A stretch of 5,905 nucleotides of DNA, from the NCBI GenBank assembly GCA_030619435.1, contig JAUXBI010000113.1, forward strand, positions 1 through 5,905, given 5' to 3'. The notes beneath the pieces were generated by a model. That model saw only the letters and a list, made by a program, of their open reading frames with translations, was not told where the DNA came from and made no database searches. The DNA is from Syntrophaceae bacterium. Its GTDB lineage: Bacteria; Desulfobacterota; Syntrophia; Syntrophales; UBA2210. Position numbers and translations under genes: made by a program. Shown piece after piece: positions 1-5,738 of this stretch (its first letter is position 1; the number at the start of each line of letters is the position of its first letter).

Positions 1-17
1 GATTGGGGAAGAATTGA

Positions 18-887
18 ATGAGCAAACCAGAAAAACAGGATAAAGACAAAGGAAAGCAGCTGATCCGCAACAGCACGGCTGAGTTTCTGATTTTTACCGG
101 ACAGGCGGGCGAACAGAGCATCGAAGCCCGGTATGAGGATGAAACCATCTGGCTGTCTCAAAAGCTGATGGCTCAGCTTTTTGATGTAGATGTGCGTACC
201 GTTAATGAGCACCTGAAAAACATATTTAAGAGTTGTGAGTTACAGGAAGATTCAGTTATCCGGAAATCCCGGATAACTGCCGCCGATGGCAAAAACTACA
301 ACACGAATTTCTATAACTTGGACGTCATCATCTCGGTGGGATACCGGGTCAATTCGGTACGGGCTACCCAGTTCCGTCAGTGGGCGACTCAGGTCTTGCG
401 GGAGTTTGCCATCAAGGGCTATGTGCTGGACAAAAAGCGCATGGAAAACGGGACGTTCCTCGGTAAGGATTACTTTGAACGTCTCCTGGAAGAGATCCGG
501 GAGATCCGTCTCAGTGAGCGTCGCTTCTACCAGAAAATTACCGACATTTACGCCACCAGCGTCGATTACAACAGAGATGCTCCGACCACCAAGGCTTTCT
601 TTGCCACTTTTTTGCCAGCTTGGGCCTTGCGCCTGAGCTGGTTTTTTTTATTGAGGAAAGAGGAATTGACTTTTTACGAGTTCATCAAGTTTAGCAAGTT
701 TGTCAAAAACGACATCCATGGCTATAACTATTCTCCAAACACTTCGCTAAACGGAATTCCTTTTGTTTGCCCCTCCCTGTGCGCGTTCAAACGTTTACTC
801 GCCTCTTCTGCCCAGATCGCATCAATCTCCTTATTGGGCTCGTCAAGACTATGGATCAGCCCATCAATCAACAAAAATCGATCTTGA
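18..887 (+). pseudogene. rhuM: RhuM-family protein, 3'-truncated (homology covers 18-608 only)
   Basis: The first 197 residues look like the virulence RhuM family: the IWLSQKLMAQLFDV helix-turn-helix-like segment (about 44-57), NTNFYNLDVIISVGYRVNS (95-113), the FRQWATQVLREFAIKGY block (119-135) and SERRFYQKITDIYATSVDY (166-184). Family members, about 330 residues long, normally continue from 'FFAT' into 'VQNKLHWAI...'. Here the frame switches after T197 (base 608) to FLPAWALRLSW, which is translated terminator sequence, and then reads antisense through the neighbouring antitoxin gene to a stop at 885-887. The last roughly 92 residues are therefore not RhuM, and the gene is probably non-functional. 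The start is supported by GGGGAAG just upstream. The ATG overlaps a TGA in another frame (ATGA at 18-21), so an upstream gene may have been translationally coupled; RhuM genes often lie in type I restriction loci. The role of RhuM is poorly known. The family call is confident; loss of function is inferred. Confidence 0.8.
615..649 (+). terminator. Strong rho-independent terminator, + strand
   Basis: The stem arms are CCAGCTTGGGC (615-625) and GCCTGAGCTGG (631-641), 11 pairs including two G-T wobbles, around the 5-nt loop CTTGC. Eight Ts follow immediately (642-649). On the opposite strand no T-run follows, so it should act only on + strand transcription, that is on the rhuM remnant. It begins only six bases after the point where RhuM homology is lost. 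Confidence 0.85.
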
Positions 888-934
888 GATTTAAGAAGCA
901 ATACCTTTTTTAGTAAAAATTCTGGTGTTTCCAT
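728..934 (-). CDS. Addiction-module antitoxin component (TIGR02574 / PF09720-like), orphan
   Basis: This is a 68-residue acidic, helical protein starting METPEFLLKK. It matches the layout of the small antitoxin family of ParE/RelE-type modules: an N-terminal helix ending in DGLIHSLDEP (24-33), then IWAEEASKRL (40-49), a conserved Gly (55) and a C-terminal IPFSEVFGE (60-68). Family members are usually 65-80 residues long. An upstream in-frame ATG at 1030 would add 32 residues of low-complexity, unrelated sequence, so I place the start at 934. A purine-rich tract with AGGGAAAAG lies just before it. Such genes are normally followed by a ParE/RelE toxin, whose toxicity they neutralise. Here only a 23-codon open frame (719-648) follows before the terminator region, and no toxin-like sequence is seen. 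It is therefore an orphan or the remnant of a deleted pair. It lies downstream of the GH130 operon on the same strand but is probably transcribed separately. Confidence 0.7.
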   Translation of the reverse strand: METPEFLLKKVLLLKSQDRFLLIDGLIHSLDEPNKEIDAIWAEEASKRLNAHREGQTKGIPFSEVFGE

Positions 935-1096
935 TACTTTTCCCTTTCCCTTTTCCCTTTCCGCATAAATTTGGGTTTTGAAATAGGGCGATAATGCACC
1001 AGGAGCCTGCCCCCCCTTTTCCTTTCTCACTTTCTCAGATTTAGGTCAAATTTGTTCGATCTGAAATGACAAGCCACAGGAATATCAGGACTATTT
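935..1096. other. Intergenic gap between operon end and antitoxin gene
   Basis: No gene is seen here. The stretch holds the purine tract (937-962), a run of seven C (1010-1016) and a weak 6-bp inverted repeat TCAGAT/ATCTGA (1035-1040 and 1059-1064) with an 18-nt loop and no T-run. I see no convincing terminator after the GH130 operon. A promoter for the antitoxin could lie here but is not recognisable. Confidence 0.5.
937..962 (-). repeat. Short GGGAAA-type purine tandem tract before the antitoxin start
   Basis: On the minus strand this stretch is four units of GGAAA(A)G / GGGAAA(A) directly upstream of the ATG at 934. The last unit (AGGGAAAAG) sits where a ribosome binding site would be. 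Such repeats can change length by slippage, but only one allele is visible here. Confidence 0.5.
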
Positions 1097-2053
1097 CTAG
1101 GCCTTTAAAGACATGCCTTCTCCAGCCAGCGTCATTTCGATCAGTTCGTTAAAGTCTGTTGTGGCTACACAAACACTGGTGTCTGCAGCGCCATAATACA
1201 CCTTGATCTCCCCCGTGTCTTCCACAACAGCGCCGCATGCAAAGACCACATTGCCGACATCCCCGATTCTTTCGTAATCTTCGCGTGGTGACAGACACGG
1301 TTCATCACACCTGGCTATCACCTTGTGTGGCTTTTCAAGATCTAGAAGGACCGTGCCGATTCTATAGATGGGACCGGCGCTTGTCCTCTTTACACCATGA
1401 AAGATCTCAAGCCATCCATGCTCTGTCTTAATCGGTGTGACCGAGGCGCCGATGCGAAAGCTGTCCCACAGGCCAGGTCGGGGTGTCATCATGAGTTCGG
1501 ATTTTCCCCAGTCAACCAAATTCTTTGAATATGATACCCACATGCTCCCTATTTCTTTGCCGATTGGCCGATCCAGGCGTACATACTCGCCGTTTATTTT
1601 TTCAGGAAAGAGTATCCCGTCCTTGTTACCCGGTTCGGATATAAGTGCAATACGTTCGTAATGGTAGAAATCCTCTGTTTTTGCCAAGGCGAGGCGAGTA
1701 CCGTATTCTGAATATGCGGTGTACATAACATAATAAACGCCTTCGAGTTCAGTGATGCGAGGGTCTTCGATGCCCCTGGTTTCGTATCTGGCAAAAGGGC
1801 CTTTGCGTGCCGGCACCATGACGGGTCTGTCTTCAACCGTGAAATGCAGACCGTCTTTGCTTAGGGCCAGAGCAAATACCGAATACCCTTGCTGACCTTC
1901 TACTCTCAGAAGATGATAATATTGATTTCCTTTTTTAACCACCGCGCCGTTAAAAACGGTATTGCATCTGAACGGAATATCCTCAAGGGTTATAATTGGA
2001 TTGCCCTCAAACCTCTGGAGGATATCCTGGCCGGAAGAGAGACGCTTGATCAT
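1097..2053 (-). CDS. GH130 mannoside phosphorylase 'a' (last gene of operon)
   Basis: A 318-residue glycoside hydrolase family 130 protein. Members are five-bladed beta-propellers, mostly inverting phosphorylases that cleave beta-mannosides with phosphate to give mannose 1-phosphate. Visible motifs: FNGAV (34-38), LLRVEG (48-53), TRGIEDPRIT (92-101) with the catalytic Asp97, GNKDGILFPEKINGEY (142-157), MWVSYSKNLVDWG (171-183), RIG (200-202), GWLEIFHGVK (213-222) and YYGAADTSVCVA (286-297). The residues usually linked to phosphate and -1 sugar binding (R50, N143/K144, H219, D291) are present, although the common KIG Lys is Arg200. No signal peptide is seen, so it is cytoplasmic. An upstream in-frame ATG at 2080 exists, but I chose 2053: there the stop of gene 'b' and this start share one base (TGATG), with GGAGAT five bases upstream. 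Substrate linkage (1,4- or 1,2-mannoside, or Man-GlcNAc) cannot be decided. It is the closest relative of gene 'b' in the window. Confidence 0.88.
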   Translation of the reverse strand: MIKRLSSGQDILQRFEGNPIITLEDIPFRCNTVFNGAVVKKGNQYYHLLRVEGQQGYSVFALALSKDGLHFTVEDRPVMVPARKGPFARYETRGIEDPRITELEGVYYVMYTAYSEYGTRLALAKTEDFYHYERIALISEPGNKDGILFPEKINGEYVRLDRPIGKEIGSMWVSYSKNLVDWGKSELMMTPRPGLWDSFRIGASVTPIKTEHGWLEIFHGVKRTSAGPIYRIGTVLLDLEKPHKVIARCDEPCLSPREDYERIGDVGNVVFACGAVVEDTGEIKVYYGAADTSVCVATTDFNELIEMTLAGEGMSLKA

Positions 2054-2988
2054 CAGAAATCTCCTTTGCTTTTCATACACTCTTGATCGATTTTACCAAT
2101 GGTGGTTGAGCACAGGCATATGCAGCTGCTTGAAGCGCCATAGTACAGTAGTAGCTTCTCGCCTTCCAGGATACCCCCACAGGAAAAAACCAGATTCGGG
2201 ATATCTCCGACCCGCTCGTAGTCTTTGCGCGGTGACAGGATAGGAACATTGGTGCGGGCAAGGACCTTTGCCGGATTGTCAGGGTCCAGGAACACGGCGC
2301 CAATCCTAAAAAGGGGGCCTGCCGATGTGTCCTTGATGCCATAATATATCACCATCCACCTTCTGTCTTTGAGCCTGATTGGGGGCATGGCGTCGCCCAC
2401 ACGGCTTGTGTCCCAGTAGCCGGGCCTGGGTGACAACACAGCCTCGGAACCACCCCAGTAGACGAGGTCATCCGAATAGCTGATCCATATGCGTCCCCCG
2501 TTCCACGGTCGCTCAAGCCTGGCGTATCTGCCGTTGATTTTTTCCGGAAAAAGTGTTCCTCCTTTGGTATCCACTGCGGAGATAAAACCAAGCCTTGTGA
2601 CATTATCGAAGTCATCTGTTCTAGCCAACCCCATCCTGAAACCATGGTGGCTTTCAGCAGTGTATGTAATATAATAGGTGTCTTCAAAGGGAGTGATCCG
2701 ACCATCCATGACGCCAATCTCTTCATATTTCTTATATGCTTTATCAGCAGAATGTTTAATAAAAGGTTCGTCATCCACTTCAAAATAATGGCTATCCGGG
2801 CTTCGGGCAAGATACAAGTTTTTATGGCCCCTCAGACTTTCGATAGTTATCAGTAACACGTATGTGTCACCCACCTTAACCGCGCCTGCATTACAGATGT
2901 CCAAGGCCCGGAACGAAAGGTCTTCCATGTTAACAACCGGGTTCCCCTCCCAGCGGTGAACGATGTCGAATTGGTTTTTTCGAGGCAT
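2053..2988 (-). CDS. GH130-family protein 'b' with an altered active site
   Basis: A 311-residue GH130 beta-propeller protein, collinear with gene 'a' over its whole length. The clearest shared stretch is TSAGPLFRIGAVFLD (221-235) through LSPRKDYERVGD (251-262). The catalytic-Asp motif is present as GVMDGRIT (92-99, Asp95), and FPEKINGRY (147-155) and IWISYSDDLVYWG (167-179) are intact. Several positions shared by 'a' and 'c' are changed: RV(E/A) Arg becomes Thr48 (LLITIE), NKD becomes TKG (141-143), the His of (I/Y)-(F/Y)-H becomes Tyr216, and the Asp after YYG becomes Ser287. In GH130 phosphorylases residues in these regions contact phosphate or the -1 sugar, and the known GH130 hydrolases lack basic phosphate-binding residues. 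This copy may thus be a hydrolase, a transferase or a non-catalytic partner; that is inference. The start at 2988 has AAAAGGA seven bases upstream. There is no signal peptide. It lies 15 nt after gene 'c' and is coupled to gene 'a'. Confidence 0.85.
   Translation of the reverse strand: MPRKNQFDIVHRWEGNPVVNMEDLSFRALDICNAGAVKVGDTYVLLITIESLRGHKNLYLARSPDSHYFEVDDEPFIKHSADKAYKKYEEIGVMDGRITPFEDTYYITYTAESHHGFRMGLARTDDFDNVTRLGFISAVDTKGGTLFPEKINGRYARLERPWNGGRIWISYSDDLVYWGGSEAVLSPRPGYWDTSRVGDAMPPIRLKDRRWMVIYYGIKDTSAGPLFRIGAVFLDPDNPAKVLARTNVPILSPRKDYERVGDIPNLVFSCGGILEGEKLLLYYGASSSCICLCSTTIGKIDQECMKSKGDF
2059..2064 (-). promoter_or_regulatory. Ribosome binding site that fixes the start of GH130 'a'
   Basis: GGAGAT on the minus strand lies five bases before the ATG at 2053, inside the end of GH130 'b'. 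With the overlapping TGATG this supports translational coupling and argues against the longer start at 2080. Confidence 0.7.
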
Positions 2989-3003
2989 GGTTTTTCCTTT
3001 TTT

Positions 3004-4044
3004 TTATAAGTCGCAAAGTATCTGGTCAACCGAAGACACCGCCAGACAGGTGGTTTCATCAGAAGACCCGTAATACATGAAAAGCTGACCGTCCTTTATG
3101 ACAGTGCCGTTGGTAAACACGACATTGCCATAGAAACCGGTTGTCTCGTACTCGCATTCAGGCTCGAGTAAAGGAGCCTTCCCTCGTTTTACAACCTTCC
3201 ATGGTTGCTTCAAATCTAACAGCATTGCAAAAAGGCTGTACCTGGAATTTTCTCCCTTAGCATGGTAGATACAAAGCCACCCTTCATCTGTTTTTATCGG
3301 TGCGCTTCCGCCGCCTATCTTCATGGCCTCGTAAGCCGTATCGCGGGGGCGGGCAATGCACTTGTGATTGCCCCAGTGCAACAGGTCAGGCGATTCCGCA
3401 TACCAGATTGATGCCTTACCGAATCCGCTGTTGTTAGGCCGATGCAAGGCAATATATTTGTTGTTTATTTTTTCAGGAAATATTGAAACATCTTTGTTTT
3501 CAGGATGGAATATTATGCCTGTCCTTTTATATGTTTTAAAGTCGGTCGTTGTTGCCAGAGCCGTGCACCAGCTGTCAGTTGATACGATGGTATAGTTTAT
3601 GTAAAAGATTCCGTCAATACATACAATACGCGCGTCTTCCGTGCCGTATTCTTCATCAGGAGAGGCGGGACAGATAAAGGGTGTCGGTTCAACCGTGAAG
3701 TTAATCCCGTCAATGCTGTGCGCCAGACGCAGGTGGCTGATGCTGGAAAGATATTCTTTTCCTCTGTATACAACACCTCGTGTATCCCTGAGTGACAGAT
3801 CGGGGTCGTTCTCATCAAACTCCATAATCTCAGGAATGCCCCGACCCTGGTAAAATCTGTAGCCCGGGACCCTGACCTTGCCAGGTTCCGGGATACAACT
3901 TTCCGCCACCCTCAAAAGCAGTATGACTTCATCATTAAAAAGAACTGCACCTGGATTAAAAGCTCCAACAACACGGTACCCCTCTGCCGAAGGTTTGACA
4001 TCAGACGGATAAATTACAGGATTTTTCTCGCAACGTTTAAACAT
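3004..4044 (-). CDS. GH130 mannoside phosphorylase-like protein 'c'
   Basis: A 346-residue GH130 protein from a branch different from 'a' and 'b'. It has a longer N-terminal third, with an insertion around PGYRFYQGRGIPEIMEF (60-76), and no close stretch identity outside core motifs. Core motifs: GAFNPGAV (27-34), LLLRVAES (42-49), YGTEDARI (133-140) with catalytic Asp137, ENKDVSIFPEKINNKYIALHRP (182-203), IWYAESPDLLHWG (213-225), MKIGGGSAPIKT (241-252), GWLCIYHAKG (255-264) and MYYGSSDETTCLA (323-335). All expected phosphorylase positions (R45, N183/K184, K242, H261, D329) are kept, so a working phosphorylase is likely; the sugar acceptor is unknown. No signal peptide is seen. The gene starts 11 nt after the stop of the glycosyltransferase gene. 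The TAGGG overlapping that stop is the best ribosome-binding candidate, and it is weak, which suggests dependence on upstream translation. Confidence 0.86.
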   Translation of the reverse strand: MFKRCEKNPVIYPSDVKPSAEGYRVVGAFNPGAVLFNDEVILLLRVAESCIPEPGKVRVPGYRFYQGRGIPEIMEFDENDPDLSLRDTRGVVYRGKEYLSSISHLRLAHSIDGINFTVEPTPFICPASPDEEYGTEDARIVCIDGIFYINYTIVSTDSWCTALATTTDFKTYKRTGIIFHPENKDVSIFPEKINNKYIALHRPNNSGFGKASIWYAESPDLLHWGNHKCIARPRDTAYEAMKIGGGSAPIKTDEGWLCIYHAKGENSRYSLFAMLLDLKQPWKVVKRGKAPLLEPECEYETTGFYGNVVFTNGTVIKDGQLFMYYGSSDETTCLAVSSVDQILCDL

Positions 4045-4055
4045 ACCTGCACGCC

Positions 4056-5192
4056 CTATTCACCCGCAAACACATACCGTGTCCTGCATTCCGGTTTTTG
4101 TTCAAACTGTCCATAAACCTGAATCGTCTTTTCAGCGATAATATCCCAGGAGATATTTTCTTTAACATAGTTCACTGCATTCCCGGAAAACCTGTTGTAA
4201 ACCTCTTCATCAGTGAGCAGGGTTGCAATCCTGTCAACATATTCGTCATCAGTTTCCGCATAAAATCCTGCGCCTGATTTTTCAAGGGTTAAGACAAAGG
4301 CCTCAAGATTCGATGTGACGAGTGGTTTGCCAAAGGTCATGGCATGAGCCATTATGCCGCTTTGCGCTCCTACAGTATAGGGTAATACCATGATGTCACA
4401 GGCACTGAGGATGGTATCAAAGGTCTTTTGAGGAAACTGGCCTTGGAATACCTCAATCCGTTCCCTGGAAGGTGAGTCATTTATCTTTTCAAAGAGCATC
4501 TCACGATACATGCTGAATTCCAACATCCTGAGTTTGCTGGACAATACCAGCCATGCATCCGGTACTCTTTCGACAATGTGCGGGAAAAGATCTACGATCT
4601 TGTCGAAACGCTTGGTAGGGCGGAAATAGCCGGCCATCAGGATAACTTTTTTATTTTCGAGGTTGATCTTCCTCTTGGCATCAGGAATTGGAGTCATCAC
4701 GCGTGCTCCGTGCTCAATCAGGAATATCTTGGCCGCATCCGTATGATAAACCGATCTTAGGATATCAACGTGGTGCTCTTCATGCACGATAATACCGTCC
4801 AATTCCCGGCACATGGCCATTAAAATCAGATCCTTGCGAAAATCCGGTTCCTTTTGAACAGAATGAAAAGTTGCGATAACCGGCGTAGCCGTGGATTTGA
4901 TGCGGTAAATCAGTTCAAGTACGGCAATGCCGTTCAGCTCCCCATACAGGCCGAATTCGTGCTGAATATGGACGATGTCTGGAGTAACCTTGACTGCTGC
5001 GTTAAAAATTCTTCGGGCGATACCTTCGTCGTCGGGACTGTATGACGGGTAGACATGTCTTCCTTCAGCGCCATACTGGCTGACAATATGAACCTCGGTA
5101 GGCGTCCGCATCAGGGCTCCTGTCAGGAAGCTGGTGTATGTGCCGACGCCGCATTCAATCGGCGGATAGGTTGAGACGAATACAATACGCAT
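4056..5192 (-). CDS. Family 4-type GT-B glycosyltransferase, first gene of operon
   Basis: A 378-residue cytoplasmic glycosyltransferase of the GT-B fold. The N-terminal Rossmann domain begins MRIVFVSTYPPIECGVGTYT, with the glycine-rich acceptor-side loop CGVGTYT at 14-20. It continues with DIVHIQHEFGLYG (72-84) and ATFHS (107-111). IEHG (159-162) leads to the linker. The C-terminal donor domain starts near VILMAGYFRPTKRFD (183-197) and contains ACDIMVLPY (264-272) and SGIMAHAMTFGKPLVTSNLEAF (278-299), the nucleotide-sugar site. The first Glu of the classical EX7E motif is His283 here, a variation I recall from some GT4 branches. The donor could be GDP-mannose, given three GH130 neighbours, but the sequence does not prove this. 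It should build or prime the glycan that the GH130 enzymes act on. The start at 5192 follows a GGGGGG run four bases upstream. No membrane segment is seen. Confidence 0.85.
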   Translation of the reverse strand: MRIVFVSTYPPIECGVGTYTSFLTGALMRTPTEVHIVSQYGAEGRHVYPSYSPDDEGIARRIFNAAVKVTPDIVHIQHEFGLYGELNGIAVLELIYRIKSTATPVIATFHSVQKEPDFRKDLILMAMCRELDGIIVHEEHHVDILRSVYHTDAAKIFLIEHGARVMTPIPDAKRKINLENKKVILMAGYFRPTKRFDKIVDLFPHIVERVPDAWLVLSSKLRMLEFSMYREMLFEKINDSPSRERIEVFQGQFPQKTFDTILSACDIMVLPYTVGAQSGIMAHAMTFGKPLVTSNLEAFVLTLEKSGAGFYAETDDEYVDRIATLLTDEEVYNRFSGNAVNYVKENISWDIIAEKTIQVYGQFEQKPECRTRYVFAGE

Positions 5193-5218
5193 AAAGCCCC
5201 CCTTTTCCGGATGAGAGA

Positions 5219-5263
5219 AGTATAACGTTTCGATAGCATGTCAGAATTACAATTGCATGTCAA
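5219..5263 (-). promoter_or_regulatory. Candidate promoter of the GT4-GH130 operon
   Basis: Upstream of the start at 5192 the minus strand carries a perfect TTGACA (5263-5258). A TATACT (5224-5219, one mismatch to TATAAT) lies close to the gene. They are too far apart to form one promoter. TTGACA may pair with the weak TGCTAT (5238-5233, spacing 19), or TATACT with the weak TTCTGA (5246-5241, spacing 16). The region is the only reasonable place for the operon promoter, but the exact boxes are uncertain. Confidence 0.4.
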
Positions 5264-5268
5264 GCTAT
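5233..5268. promoter_or_regulatory. Possible operator: direct repeat GCATGTCA x2 inside an ATAGC/GCTAT inverted pair
   Basis: GCATGTCA occurs at 5236-5243 and 5255-5262, 19 bp start to start, close to two helical turns. The block is bounded by ATAGC (5233-5237) and GCTAT (5264-5268). It overlaps the candidate -35 and -10 positions of the operon, which fits a repressor or activator site. No regulator gene is present in the window. Confidence 0.35.
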
Positions 5269-5580
5269 GAACATCATACACCATATTGTAAGTGGCGGAA
5301 AATACGGAAATATTTCAAACACAACGACGCCCGGAAACCCAGAAAAATATGACATGGGGGAACAAGCCCATATATCAAGCATGAACCCGCCAAACCCACA
5401 TGAACAAACGTCTTACAATCTTGTCTGTCGTCTGACCTCTGTCATCTGCCGGCTGAATTCGTGTCTTCGTGGCTAATAGAAATGAAAAAAGAACATAGAT
5501 TTGACATGATTTTCAGAATTTGCTGGATTTCTTCAAGTATTTTATGCGATTATGCTGCGACTTACCTGAAGACCTACCGA

Positions 5581-5644
5581 ACATTAGCCTAAAAACTTGG
5601 GATTTAAATTTTTGAAGCATCAAAGAAAAGTTGAAGGCTAATGT
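5581..5644. repeat. 10-bp perfect inverted repeat ACATTAGCCT / AGGCTAATGT
   Basis: The arms are at 5581-5590 and 5635-5644. Inside them a second pair, AACTT (5594-5598) and AAGTT (5628-5632), extends the stem, leaving a loop of about 29 nt. A T-rich stretch follows at 5655-5661. This could be a weak + strand terminator, a structured RNA, or the ends of a tiny mobile fragment. I cannot tell which. Confidence 0.4.
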
Positions 5645-5738
5645 AGGCTGAAGTATTTTTTAAAAAGACAAAAGTAAACGCAAAAAGAAAGTAACGCTGA
5701 AACGATCATTCAAAATTATTTGGGGTTGGATTGTTATT

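Larger units (their letters stand above)
5193..5738. other. 546-bp non-coding region between the divergent operon and the partial gene
   Basis: The left end holds the operon promoter/operator candidates. The middle (about 5410-5477) is low-complexity sequence (TCTGTCG TCTGACC TCTGTCA, then TTCGTGTCTTCGTGGCTAA) that resembles dispersed intergenic repeats I recall from other genomes. The right part is AT-rich, holds the 5581-5644 inverted repeat and ends in A-rich sequence before the start at 5739. Open frames in it (5267-5476, 69 codons; 5482-5592, 36 codons) have no ribosome binding site or recognisable family. Confidence 0.5.

Noticed and set aside
286..636. 116-codon + strand open frame inside rhuM
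   Set aside because: It is a shadow frame; the RhuM frame carries the family motifs.
935..1030. Longer start for the antitoxin at 1030
   Set aside because: The extra 32 residues are encoded by the purine tract and C-run region and do not resemble the family, which starts close to the first helix.
1035..1064. Hairpin TCAGAT/ATCTGA as terminator of the GH130 operon
   Set aside because: Only six pairs, an 18-nt loop and no T-run on the minus strand.
2054..2080. Longer start for GH130 'a' at 2080, adding nine residues (MYEKQRRFL)
   Set aside because: The ATG at 2053 has a good GGAGAT site and a TGATG junction. The added residues do not fit the family start, which normally begins near the FEGNP motif.
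2349..2810. 153-codon open frame on the minus strand inside GH130 'b'
   Set aside because: It is an alternative frame of a gene with clear GH130 motifs. Its own translation has no recognisable motifs.
5267..5476. 69-codon + strand open frame
   Set aside because: It has no ribosome binding site, its composition is rich in Asn, Thr and Pro, and its end is translated low-complexity intergenic sequence.
5482..5592. 36-codon + strand open frame starting MKKEHRFDMIF
   Set aside because: It has no Shine-Dalgarno sequence before the ATG and no known family, and it ends at the inverted repeat. Coding is possible but not supportable.
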